Source: Oscillospiraceae bacterium (lineage in GTDB: Bacteria > Bacillota > Clostridia > Oscillospirales > Oscillospiraceae). Taken from it: DNA of 19,192 nt. Position 1 is the first letter of the stretch; each line of letters starts with the position of its first letter. Of the stretch, positions 6,872 to 13,514 are shown one piece after another. Made by a program: the position numbers and the translations under genes. The stretch spans positions 1 through 19,192 of the forward strand of contig JAEDNR010000034.1 in assembly GCA_016302405.1 (NCBI GenBank). The letters run 5' to 3'. The notes under the pieces were generated by a model that was not told the origin of the DNA, searched no databases, and was given only the letters and a program-made list of their open reading frames with translations.

Positions 6872-7110
6872 GATAAATTGGAATTTGCAGAGGAAAGCAG
6901 GGCATCGAACAACACTGTCATTCCGAACCAGTGCGCACTACTTTCGTGGGAATCTCCATCGAATTTCATGCTACCTATCGTCTTGCAGGCCGTTCTTTTG
7001 CACCGTTTCCGGAATTCATCCATGAGAAGTGGCACGTCTAACCGGGGGATTGCCACGCCAGTGTGCGCACTGGCTCGCAATGACCGGAAATTCGACAAAT
7101 TCCAATTTCC
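6872..7110. repeat. Nested inverted-repeat island B
   Basis: This 239-bp island is bounded by GATAAATTGGAATTTGCAG (6872-6890) and the inverted GACAAATTCCAATTTCC (7094-7110). It contains one inverted pair of the GTCATT..GAACCAGTGCGCAC module (6917-6961 and, inverted, 7042-7084). The innermost sequence is unique apart from weak similarity to the core of island C (GAAACGG and AGAACGG on the minus strand). It begins about 25 bp past the LacI gene stop codon and could fold into a long hairpin in that transcript. Confidence 0.78.
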
Positions 7111-7135
7111 TGGTTCCCTCTCATCCGGCAGGCGA

Positions 7136-8140
7136 TTAAATCTGCCGGCAGGAGGAGCGCTCGATAAGAGTGGGAGTCAGGATCCGGTGGGTGTAGCCCG
7201 CCAGCTCGTTCTGCACCTTTTCAAGCAAAGTGTGGACGGCCACGGAGGCCAGCATTTTCATAGGCTGCTCAATGGTGGTCAGCTCGATGCGGGGCAGGCC
7301 GCTGTCGCGGATATTGTCGAAGCCCAGCAGGGAAAAGTCCTGGGGGATCCGCAGCCCCATTTCCTCCGCCGCCTGCATGATGCCCAGGGCGTTGGTGTCG
7401 GTGGAGGCAAAGATGGCGGTAAACTTCCGCTCCTGGACCAGCAGCTGCTTGGCAAGCTGGTAGCCGTATTTAATGGAGGTATTGGAAAAGGTGTTGTTGC
7501 AGTACTGGGGGGTAAGCCCTAAGTCCTGACAGGCGGCTGCGTAGCCGTCGCTGCGCAGCTGGTGGGTGGTGCTCCCCTGGCGTTTGCCGAAATAGAGAAT
7601 ATCCCGGTGGCCCAGCTTGTACAGGTATTCCACGCCCATGTAGGTTCCCCGGAAATTGTCCACGGAGACATAGCTTTCCTGGGCGTCCCGGAGGTTTTCG
7701 CCCACGAACACCGTGGGAAGCCGGGAGAAGAAGGGCTGCAGGCTCTCGTAGCTTTCCGGCCCGGCGGGCAGGAGAATCACGCCGTCCACCTGACGGCCGA
7801 TCATCAGCTCAAAAAGCTCCCGCTCCTGCTCAATGTCCCGGGAGGAGTTGCACAGGATAATATTGTAACCTCTGGCCCGGGCCTGACGGTCGATGTGATA
7901 GGAAAGCTCCGACATAAAGGGGTTGTTGATGCCGGTGAGAATAAGCCCCAGAAGCTTGGTGCTTTTCATCACCATGGACCTTGCCACGGTGTTGGGGGTG
8001 TAGTGCATTTCCTTGCAGATTTCCAGGATCCGCCCCCGGGTTTCCTCGCTGATCTCGGGGCTGTCCGACAGGGCACGGGACACGGTGGAGTAAGAAACCC
8101 CGGCGGCCTTGGCCACATCCTTGATGGTAACGTTTTTCAT
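7136..8140 (-). CDS. LacI/GalR family transcriptional regulator
   Basis: A 334-residue LacI family DNA-binding protein. The helix-turn-helix lies at residues 4-27 (VTIKDVAKAAGVSYSTVSRA). The hinge follows (YTPNTVARSMVMKSTKLLG), then a periplasmic-binding-protein-like sensor domain with NNPFMSELSYHIDRQARARG, GRQVDGVILLPAG and STDTNALGIMQAAEEMG. The length is standard. ATG at 8138-8140 has GAGGTGA upstream. It is divergent from the four HAD genes and the permuted mutase; the 409-bp spacer carries promoters for both sides and a LacI-type palindrome. Such regulators usually sense a sugar or nucleoside and act on neighbouring genes, so it is the best candidate regulator of the HAD/mutase cluster. 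The effector is not identifiable. Confidence 0.93.
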   Translation of the reverse strand: MKNVTIKDVAKAAGVSYSTVSRALSDSPEISEETRGRILEICKEMHYTPNTVARSMVMKSTKLLGLILTGINNPFMSELSYHIDRQARARGYNIILCNSSRDIEQERELFELMIGRQVDGVILLPAGPESYESLQPFFSRLPTVFVGENLRDAQESYVSVDNFRGTYMGVEYLYKLGHRDILYFGKRQGSTTHQLRSDGYAAACQDLGLTPQYCNNTFSNTSIKYGYQLAKQLLVQERKFTAIFASTDTNALGIMQAAEEMGLRIPQDFSLLGFDNIRDSGLPRIELTTIEQPMKMLASVAVHTLLEKVQNELAGYTHRILTPTLIERSSCRQI

Positions 8141-8185
8141 ATGGTCACCTCATTACGGAAATGTGCGCTTTGTTTTCGTAGCTAT

Positions 8186-8214
8186 ATTGTAAAGGCGTTT
8201 CCGGAAAAATGCAA
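8186..8214 (-). promoter_or_regulatory. Promoter of the LacI family gene
   Basis: On the minus strand TTGCAT (8209-8214), 17 bases, TACAAT (8186-8191), giving a leader of about 40 bases. The spacer contains GGAAACGCCTTT, a poor palindrome that might be an autoregulatory site. Confidence 0.7.
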
Positions 8215-8443
8215 GTGGAAATTGTACAGTTCTTTAAAAAAACTTTTTATTTGCCGGACAGCGTTGTAAATTATCCCCAAAGAAACAGGCCCGGAAGATA
8301 GAATTCCGGTGAAAGAGCGGAAACGGACGCGAATTTTTTGCGGCTGTTTGCGCCAGATTTGCGCAAATTACCGGAAAAGTTACGAAAATACCGGAGATAT
8401 TAATTTTTAGGTAAAATTCTAACAAAAAAAGTTCAAAAAGCAG

Positions 8444-8472
8444 TTGACAAATTGGGCGCAATAGGGTAGAAT
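8444..8472 (+). promoter_or_regulatory. Promoter of the HAD/mutase cluster
   Basis: TTGACA (8444-8449), 17 bases, TAGAAT (8467-8472): a strong sigma-A promoter. Transcription should start near 8479, leaving a 70-base leader to the first HAD gene. The AAACGTTT palindrome lies just downstream of the start. Confidence 0.88.
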
Positions 8473-8486
8473 CAAAACGGAAAGAC

Positions 8487-8500
8487 CGTAAACGTTTGAG
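8487..8500. promoter_or_regulatory. Candidate LacI-family operator
   Basis: CGTAAACGTTTGAG contains the perfect palindrome AAACGTTT (8490-8497) with a central CG, as in operators of the LacI/PurR/CcpA family. It lies 10-20 bases past the predicted transcription start of the HAD cluster, a repressing position. The assignment to the neighbouring LacI protein is inferred from proximity. A CcpA site is the alternative, although the outer bases match poorly. Confidence 0.5.
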
Positions 8501-8549
8501 ACGCGGCGCGTCCCTGCGCCGCCTATCTTTGGGAAAGGGAGGAAATGCG

Positions 8550-9308
8550 ATGATCCGAGCAGTTTTATTTGATCTGGGCGGCACGCTCCATGTCAATGAT
8601 TCCCCACCCGGCAGGGATGTGTGGTTTGCCCGGCGGGTGATCGGGCGGCTGGAGGACTACGGTATCCGGCTGGATATTACGCCTGAGGCGCTTGCCGCCC
8701 AACTGAGCGTCAATGCCGAGGAATATAAGCAGCATTCGGAGCAGGACCTGCGGGAGCTTCCTACTGCTGAAATCTGGAGCCGGTGGTTCCTGCGGGAGCA
8801 GAATTTGACCCCGGAGCAGCTTTCTCCCATGTCGGAGGAGCTGAGCTTCCTGTACGACTATGAGCGGGTGCGGGTCATGCGCCGCCCCCACCTGGCGCAG
8901 ACGATGCAGAGCCTGAAGGACATGGGCATCCGCATGGGCGTTATCAGCAATATCATTTCCCGGTCCGTGGTGCCCCACTTCCTGGCGGAGTACGGTATCG
9001 ACGGTTTTATGGACTGCGTGATCACCTCCTGCGGCACGGGCATCCGCAAGCCGGACCCGGAAATTTTCCGGATCGCGGAGAGAAAAATGGGCCTGGCCCC
9101 CGAAGAGCTTGCCTATGTGGGCGACACCATTTCCCGGGATGTCCGGGGCACCCGGGCGGCAGGGTGGCGTCTTATGATCCAGATCCGAAACCCCGGGGTT
9201 GCTCACCGGGACAAGGGCCTCGAAAACGGCCCCTGGAAACCGGATTATCTGATTGATGACCTGGCGGAAATTCCGGACATCATTGCCCGGGAAAACGGGG
9301 GTACATAA
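8550..9308 (+). CDS. HAD superfamily hydrolase 1
   Basis: A 252-residue haloacid dehalogenase superfamily protein, subfamily IA type with an alpha-helical cap. Motif I is FDLGGTL (Asp8 nucleophile, but Gly10 where phosphatases have the second Asp). Motif II is GVISN, motif III Lys167 in IRKPDPEIF, and motif IV GDTISRD (Asp192, Asp197). Most HADs of this type are small-molecule phosphatases; the missing acid/base Asp leaves the reaction open. ATG 8550-8552 is preceded by GGGAGG at 8537-8542. It is the first gene after the LacI-divergent promoter. A 336-bp repeat-filled gap separates it from the next HAD, so the downstream operon may or may not share this promoter. It is the most divergent of the four paralogues here. 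Confidence 0.9.
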   Translation: MIRAVLFDLGGTLHVNDSPPGRDVWFARRVIGRLEDYGIRLDITPEALAAQLSVNAEEYKQHSEQDLRELPTAEIWSRWFLREQNLTPEQLSPMSEELSFLYDYERVRVMRRPHLAQTMQSLKDMGIRMGVISNIISRSVVPHFLAEYGIDGFMDCVITSCGTGIRKPDPEIFRIAERKMGLAPEELAYVGDTISRDVRGTRAAGWRLMIQIRNPGVAHRDKGLENGPWKPDYLIDDLAEIPDIIARENGGT

Positions 9309-9386
9309 GAAGCGGGGCCAAAGACTACGACCCGATTTCCATCCGCTCATTCTTGATGACCGGGCAATGCGAACCCCGAATTCCCG

Positions 9387-9493
9387 GTCATTGCGAACCA
9401 GTCCTCTTAAGCAGTGTGGCAATCCCCCGGTTAGTACGCGGCCTCAATGACGATGGAGATTCCCACTGAAGCGGCACGCTGGCTCGGAATGAC
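9387..9493. repeat. Inverted pair of the GTCATT/GAACCAG module
   Basis: Left arm 9387-9428 (GTCATTGCGAACCAG...GTGTGGCAATCCCCC) and right arm 9451-9493 (CGATGGAGATTCCC...GGCTCGGAATGAC) are inverted copies of the module also found in islands A and B. Together with the heptamer tract at 9544-9589 this accounts for most of the 336 bp between HAD genes 1 and 2; no gene is seen there. Confidence 0.75.
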
Positions 9494-9543
9494 ACGTTAT
9501 TGAGAACTCGGCCTGCTGTGCTGACTTCCCCGTTGCTGTTTTG

Positions 9544-9589
9544 TATCTCATATCTCATATCTCATATCTCATATCTCATATCTCATATC
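9544..9589 (+). repeat. Tandem heptamer (TATCTCA) x6
   Basis: Six exact copies of TATCTCA followed by TATC. The unit matches the heptamers between grpE and dnaK. Here there is no inverted partner tract nearby. The tract lies 55 bases before the second HAD gene. Copy number of such a perfect tandem repeat is likely to vary between strains. Confidence 0.9.
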
Positions 9590-9644
9590 GTTCTCCCCCG
9601 GCGGGGAAAACCAATCTGAAAAAATAACATTGGGAGGAATCCGA

Positions 9645-10376
9645 ATGAACAACAAAATTGATACCGTTTTCTTTGATGTGGGCGCTACCCTTCGCTATGT
9701 GGTGGAGGACCCGGAATTTGCCGCTGCCGCCGAGGCCGAACTCATGCGCCTGGTGGGCGCCACCGAATCCCACGACGTGTTCTTTGCCAAGCTGGAAAAG
9801 AACTGGAAGGCCTACCGCAAGCTTGCCAAAACGGAGCTTCTGGATGTGTCCGAAATGGAGCTGTGGCTTTACTACCTGCTGCCGGATTACCCCGCGTCTG
9901 TGGTGGGTCCCAACGCCGCCCGGCTGACCCGGCTGTGGCGGGACCATGATGGCCGCCGGGTGGTCCACGAGGGCACCCTGGAGACGATTCACGAACTGAA
10001 AGCCCGGGGCTACAAGCTGGGTATCATCGCCAACACCGTCACCGAGACGGAGATCCCCGACTGGATGTGCCGGGATGGTGTCGCCGACTGCTTCAAGACC
10101 GTGATCCTCTCTTCCAAGGTACGGCTTCGCAAGCCCGATCCCGCCATCTACCAGCTGGCGGCCCGGTGCATCGGCTCCGCACCGGAAAACTGCGCCTATG
10201 TGGGCGACAACCCGGTGCGGGATGTGGAGGGTGCCGTGAACGCCGGCTTCGGCGCCATGATCCTCTTTGAGGACGCGGGCACCGCCGACCGGGAGGGCAA
10301 GGCCCCCACCGTGCAGCCGGACTACCGCATCCGTAGCATCCCCGAGCTGCTGGACCTGCTGCCCGCCAGGGGGTAA
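9645..10376 (+). CDS. HAD superfamily hydrolase 2
   Basis: A 243-residue HAD superfamily protein, first gene of a tight four-gene operon (gaps of 4, 11 and 16 bp). Motif I is FFDVGATL (Asp11; Gly13 replaces the second Asp). Motif II reads GIIANT, with Ala where Ser/Thr is usual. Motif III is Lys163 in LRKPDPAIY, and motif IV is GDNPVRD (Asp188, Asp193). I chose ATG 9645-9647 over an upstream in-frame TTG because GGGAGGA (9632-9638) is correctly placed for the ATG. It shares the cap sequence pattern LxxWLLPxYP and RGYKLGII with the next two paralogues. Changes in motifs I and II may mean altered or lost phosphatase activity. The substrate is unknown. Confidence 0.9.
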   Translation: MNNKIDTVFFDVGATLRYVVEDPEFAAAAEAELMRLVGATESHDVFFAKLEKNWKAYRKLAKTELLDVSEMELWLYYLLPDYPASVVGPNAARLTRLWRDHDGRRVVHEGTLETIHELKARGYKLGIIANTVTETEIPDWMCRDGVADCFKTVILSSKVRLRKPDPAIYQLAARCIGSAPENCAYVGDNPVRDVEGAVNAGFGAMILFEDAGTADREGKAPTVQPDYRIRSIPELLDLLPARG

Positions 10377-10380
10377 GGCC

Positions 10381-11103
10381 ATGGAAAAAATCAAAGGTGT
10401 ATTCTTTGACCTGGGGGGCACCCTCCGCATTGCCGAGCATGTGCCCGAGCATGAGGCCCGGGCGGCGGCCCGGATGGCAGAGCTTGCCGGGGCGGAGGAC
10501 GTAGAGGCGTTCATGGATATGGTGGAGCGCCGGTACGAGCCCTACCGGGAATGGGCCCTCACGGAAAACAAGGAATCCGGGGACTACGAGCTGTGGGCCA
10601 AATGGCTCCTGCCCGAGTACCCGGAGGAGAAGCTTCGGGAAATCTGCCACGAGATGACCTACCAGTACCGCCAGGTCAAGGGACTGCGGCATCTGGTGGA
10701 CGGCGGTCTGGAGGTCATCCAGACCCTCCACGCCCGGGGCTACAAGCTGGGCATCATCTCGAACCTGATCGGAGAGGCGGAAATTTACGACTGGCTGCGG
10801 GACGACAATCTGGAACAGTATTTTGACGCGGTGATCCTCTCATCTGTCTGCCACATCCGCAAGCCGGACCCCCAGATGTACTTTCTGGGCTGCGAGGCCC
10901 TGGGCCTGAAGCCGGAGGAATGCGCGTCCGTCGCGGACAACCTGAACCGGGACATCACCGGAGCAAAGGCGGCACACATCGGCGCCAACATCCTCTACAT
11001 CAGCCCCGAAAAGCTGGCGAAGAAGACCATTACCGATGAAAACCGGCCGGACTACATCGTCCACCGCTTTACGGATATTCTGGAACTGCCCTTTTTGCAG
11101 TAG
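10381..11103 (+). CDS. HAD superfamily hydrolase 3
   Basis: A 240-residue HAD superfamily protein. Motif I is FFDLGGTL (Asp10; Gly12 at the second Asp position). Motif II is GIISN, motif III Lys161 in IRKPDPQMY, and motif IV ADNLNRD (Asp186, Asp191; the usual Gly before the first Asp is Ala185). The start is ATG 10381-10383, four bases after the previous stop, with the ribosome binding site (GGGGG/TAAGG) overlapping that stop. A much longer in-frame extension upstream overlaps the preceding gene and has no HAD sequence. It most resembles HAD 4: both carry NLNRDI and GAKAA after motif IV and a TDENRPDYIVHRFTDIL / TEENKPDAFIHHFTELL tail. The paralogues probably arose by tandem duplication. Confidence 0.9.
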   Translation: MEKIKGVFFDLGGTLRIAEHVPEHEARAAARMAELAGAEDVEAFMDMVERRYEPYREWALTENKESGDYELWAKWLLPEYPEEKLREICHEMTYQYRQVKGLRHLVDGGLEVIQTLHARGYKLGIISNLIGEAEIYDWLRDDNLEQYFDAVILSSVCHIRKPDPQMYFLGCEALGLKPEECASVADNLNRDITGAKAAHIGANILYISPEKLAKKTITDENRPDYIVHRFTDILELPFLQ

Positions 11104-11114
11104 AGGGGGAAAAC

Positions 11115-11855
11115 ATGGAAAACCGTATTGATACCATCTTTTTCGACCTGGGGGATACCTTCCGGGTCATCCGGAAGGACCGGGAGTACCAGCGCCAGGC
11201 CAAAGCGGTGATCACCCGCTGCCTGGGGGTGGACACCGATCCGGAGGATTTTTACCGGGATGTGATTGAGCCCCGGTACGATGAATACCGCAAGTGGGCC
11301 CTGACCTACTACTGCGAAGCGCCGGTGGAGGTTCTGTGGACCCGGTGGCTTGCCTACGACTTCCCGAAGGATCGGGTTGCCGCCCACGCGGCGGAAATGA
11401 CCTGGGCCTACCGCAAAACAAAGGGTGAGCGGGTGGTCACCGAGGGGGGCATCGACACCGTGAAGGAGCTGTACCGCCGGGGCTATACCCTGGCCATCGT
11501 CAGTGACCTGGTGGGTGTGGAAGAAGTGGATGACTGGCTGGATAGAGACGGCCTGCGGCCCTACTTTAAGTCCGTGCAGCAGTCCTCCGTGTGCCTGATC
11601 CGCAAGCCCCACCCCGCCATTTACTACTACGCCCTGGCGGAGACCGGCGCCGATCCCAAGCGCACCTGCTTCGTGGGAGACAACCTGAACCGGGACATCA
11701 TCGGTGCCAAGGCGGCGGGTCTGGGTATGACCGTGGGGGTCCAATACCCCGATAAAAAGCCTCAGACTGTGACCGAGGAAAACAAGCCGGACGCGTTTAT
11801 TCACCATTTTACCGAGCTGCTGGATCTTTTCCCGCCTCTCGGTGAAAAAGACTGA
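11115..11855 (+). CDS. HAD superfamily hydrolase 4
   Basis: A 246-residue HAD superfamily protein. Motif I is FFDLGDTF (Asp11; Gly13 at the second Asp position, with Asp14 one residue later). Motif II is AIVSD, motif III Lys164 in IRKPHPAIY, and motif IV GDNLNRD (Asp189, Asp194). A ribosome binding site (GAGGGGG) precedes ATG 11115-11117. It lies 11 bp after HAD 3 and 16 bp before the permuted mutase gene, so it is almost certainly co-transcribed and perhaps functionally linked with it. It is the closest paralogue of HAD 3. The substrate is not recognisable; a phosphorylated small molecule is the family default. Confidence 0.9.
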   Translation: MENRIDTIFFDLGDTFRVIRKDREYQRQAKAVITRCLGVDTDPEDFYRDVIEPRYDEYRKWALTYYCEAPVEVLWTRWLAYDFPKDRVAAHAAEMTWAYRKTKGERVVTEGGIDTVKELYRRGYTLAIVSDLVGVEEVDDWLDRDGLRPYFKSVQQSSVCLIRKPHPAIYYYALAETGADPKRTCFVGDNLNRDIIGAKAAGLGMTVGVQYPDKKPQTVTEENKPDAFIHHFTELLDLFPPLGEKD

Positions 11856-11871
11856 TGGGGGAGGATGAACT

Positions 11872-13431
11872 ATGGAAGCACTGTTTACCGGCGGTGAGGC
11901 CCTTGCCCGGGCCGTGGAAGCCGCCTACGCCCAGGGGCAGACGGACTACTCTCTGGAGCCCATGGCTCTGGAGGACGAAAACGGCAATCCCGTGGGCAAG
12001 ATCCGCGGCGGAGACCATGTGGTGTTCTGCTGCCGCCGGGGCGAGCGGGAGATCGAGCTGACGGAAGCCTTTGTAGACCCCGCCTTTGATAAGTTTGACC
12101 GTCCATACCTTACGGATCTGGAATTTGTCATCATGACCATGTACCACGACAAATTCAAGGATCTGCCCATTGCCTTCGCACCGGAAAAGGTGGTCATGCC
12201 CCTGGCCCAGGTCATCAGCGAGGCGGGCCTTACCCAGTTCCACTGTGCCGAGTCGGAAAAATACGCCCATGTGACCTTCTTCTTCAACGGCGGGCGGAAT
12301 GAGCCCTTCCACGGAGAGACCGATGTCCGGGTTCCCTCTCCCAAGGGCATCCCCTTTGACCAGAAGCCGGAGCTGAGCCTGCCGGAGGTAGCGGAAAAGG
12401 TCAAGGGCGCCGTGGACACGGGCTACGACTTCATCCTGACGAACTTTGCCAACGGCGACGTCATCGGCCATACCGCCAATACCCAGGCCAAGCTGAAAGC
12501 GGCAGCTACCGTCAGCCGCTATGTGGGCGAGGTTACGGAGTATGCCCGGGAGCACGGGTATTTTGTGGCGGTCACCGCTGACCACGGCAATATCGAAGCC
12601 CTTTATGATGCCAAGGGCAAGCCCCATGTGGCCCACACCACCAACCTGGTGCCCTTCGTGGTTCTGGATCCCCAGGGCAGGGAGGTGCCCCTCCACGACG
12701 GGCGGCTGGGAGATGTTGCTCCCACGGTGCTGCAGGTGCTGGGCCTTCCCCAGCCTGCCGAGATGACGGGGGCCTCCCTCATCGACGCGCCGGAGATCCG
12801 GAATGAGAAAATGATGCTTGTGATCCTGGACGGCTGGGGCTACGGCACCCACGACGACGGCGACGGCATCTATCTGGCCGAAACCCCTGCCTGGGACGCG
12901 CTGCTGAAGACCTATCCCAACTGCCGCCTGCGGGCATCCGGCGAGGATGTGGGCCTGAAGGCCGGAAAGCCCGGCAACTCCGAGGCCGGCCACTCCAACC
13001 TTGGCGCCGGACGGGTGGTTGCCCAGGACGATGTCCGCATGGATGAAGCCATCCGCAGCGGCGCGTTCATGACCAATCCCATTTTCCTCCATGCCATCGA
13101 GGGGGCAAGAAAGCAGGGCGACCTGCACCTCATTGCCTATCTGACGGAAAAGTCCAGCCACGGCTGCATCGACTATCCGCTGATGCTCACCGAAATGGCA
13201 GAGGGTGTGGAGCATGTTTACTACCACATCATCTTTGACGGCCGGTCCACCGAGCCGGGCAGCGCCCCCGCCATGCTCCGGGCTCTGGACGAAAAGCTGC
13301 GCAAGCTGGGCCGGGGCACCATTGTGGACGGCGTGGGCCGGGGCATTGCCCTGGACCGGGACGGCAACTACGCCAAGGTCAAAAAGGCTTACGACTGCAT
13401 GACCCAGGGAGGCGGTACCCGTTACCGCTGA
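11872..13431 (+). CDS. Circularly permuted cofactor-independent phosphoglycerate mutase-like protein
   Basis: A 519-residue member of the GpmI (iPGM) family, which interconverts 3- and 2-phosphoglycerate through a phosphoserine and two metal ions. The order is permuted. Residues 1-~305 match the usual C-terminal part: Arg56/Arg59, ESEKYAHVTFFFNGG with Lys130, Asp196/His200, TADHGN Asp237/His238, His255, ending EMTGASLI. After a nine-residue linker, residues 314-519 match the usual N-terminal part: ILDGWGYG Asp320, GNSEAGH Ser370, His430, DGR Arg458, Arg490/Arg496, KKAYD. Spacings within each part equal the family's to within one or two residues. Ser459 replaces the usual Asp after DGR. ATG 11872 has GGGGAGG upstream. 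It is the last gene of the HAD operon. The fold and chemistry are near certain; glycolytic function versus another substrate is open. Confidence 0.93.
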   Translation: MEALFTGGEALARAVEAAYAQGQTDYSLEPMALEDENGNPVGKIRGGDHVVFCCRRGEREIELTEAFVDPAFDKFDRPYLTDLEFVIMTMYHDKFKDLPIAFAPEKVVMPLAQVISEAGLTQFHCAESEKYAHVTFFFNGGRNEPFHGETDVRVPSPKGIPFDQKPELSLPEVAEKVKGAVDTGYDFILTNFANGDVIGHTANTQAKLKAAATVSRYVGEVTEYAREHGYFVAVTADHGNIEALYDAKGKPHVAHTTNLVPFVVLDPQGREVPLHDGRLGDVAPTVLQVLGLPQPAEMTGASLIDAPEIRNEKMMLVILDGWGYGTHDDGDGIYLAETPAWDALLKTYPNCRLRASGEDVGLKAGKPGNSEAGHSNLGAGRVVAQDDVRMDEAIRSGAFMTNPIFLHAIEGARKQGDLHLIAYLTEKSSHGCIDYPLMLTEMAEGVEHVYYHIIFDGRSTEPGSAPAMLRALDEKLRKLGRGTIVDGVGRGIALDRDGNYAKVKKAYDCMTQGGGTRYR

Positions 13432-13459
13432 CCGGGATTACAAAAGATCATTTCGGGAC

Positions 13460-13490
13460 GCTTCCGGAAAACTGACCGGTTTCCGGAAGC
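13460..13490 (+). terminator. Stem-loop after the permuted mutase gene
   Basis: GCTTCCGGAAA and TTTCCGGAAGC form a perfect 11-bp stem with a nine-base loop, 28 bases past the stop codon. No T-run follows, so it may be a weak terminator, a 3'-end stabiliser or an attenuator ahead of the mgtC-like gene. Confidence 0.5.
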
Positions 13491-13514
13491 AGCCCAAGAC
13501 GGAGGTTGATTCGA

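Noticed and set aside
6286..7098. Long minus-strand open frame through island B and the small membrane gene
   Set aside because: It reads repeat sequence and then an alternative frame of the membrane protein gene; no domain and no start signal.
8125..8140. AACGTT at the LacI gene start codon as an autoregulatory operator
   Set aside because: The bases encode the family-typical start Met-Lys-Asn-Val-Thr, so the similarity to a LacI operator is likely chance.
9544..9589. CRISPR-like tandem repeats
   Set aside because: Units of seven bases with no spacers and no cas genes; it is a simple tandem repeat.
10267..10380. Upstream extension of HAD 3
   Set aside because: It overlaps the end of HAD 2 in another frame, has Arg/Pro-rich shadow sequence and no HAD similarity; ATG 10381 fits the family N terminus.
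11872..13431. Permuted mutase explained as two separate genes or a frameshifted fusion
   Set aside because: One frame runs through the junction without a stop; the linker (DAPEIRNEK) has no ribosome binding site of its own, and both halves are needed for one active site.
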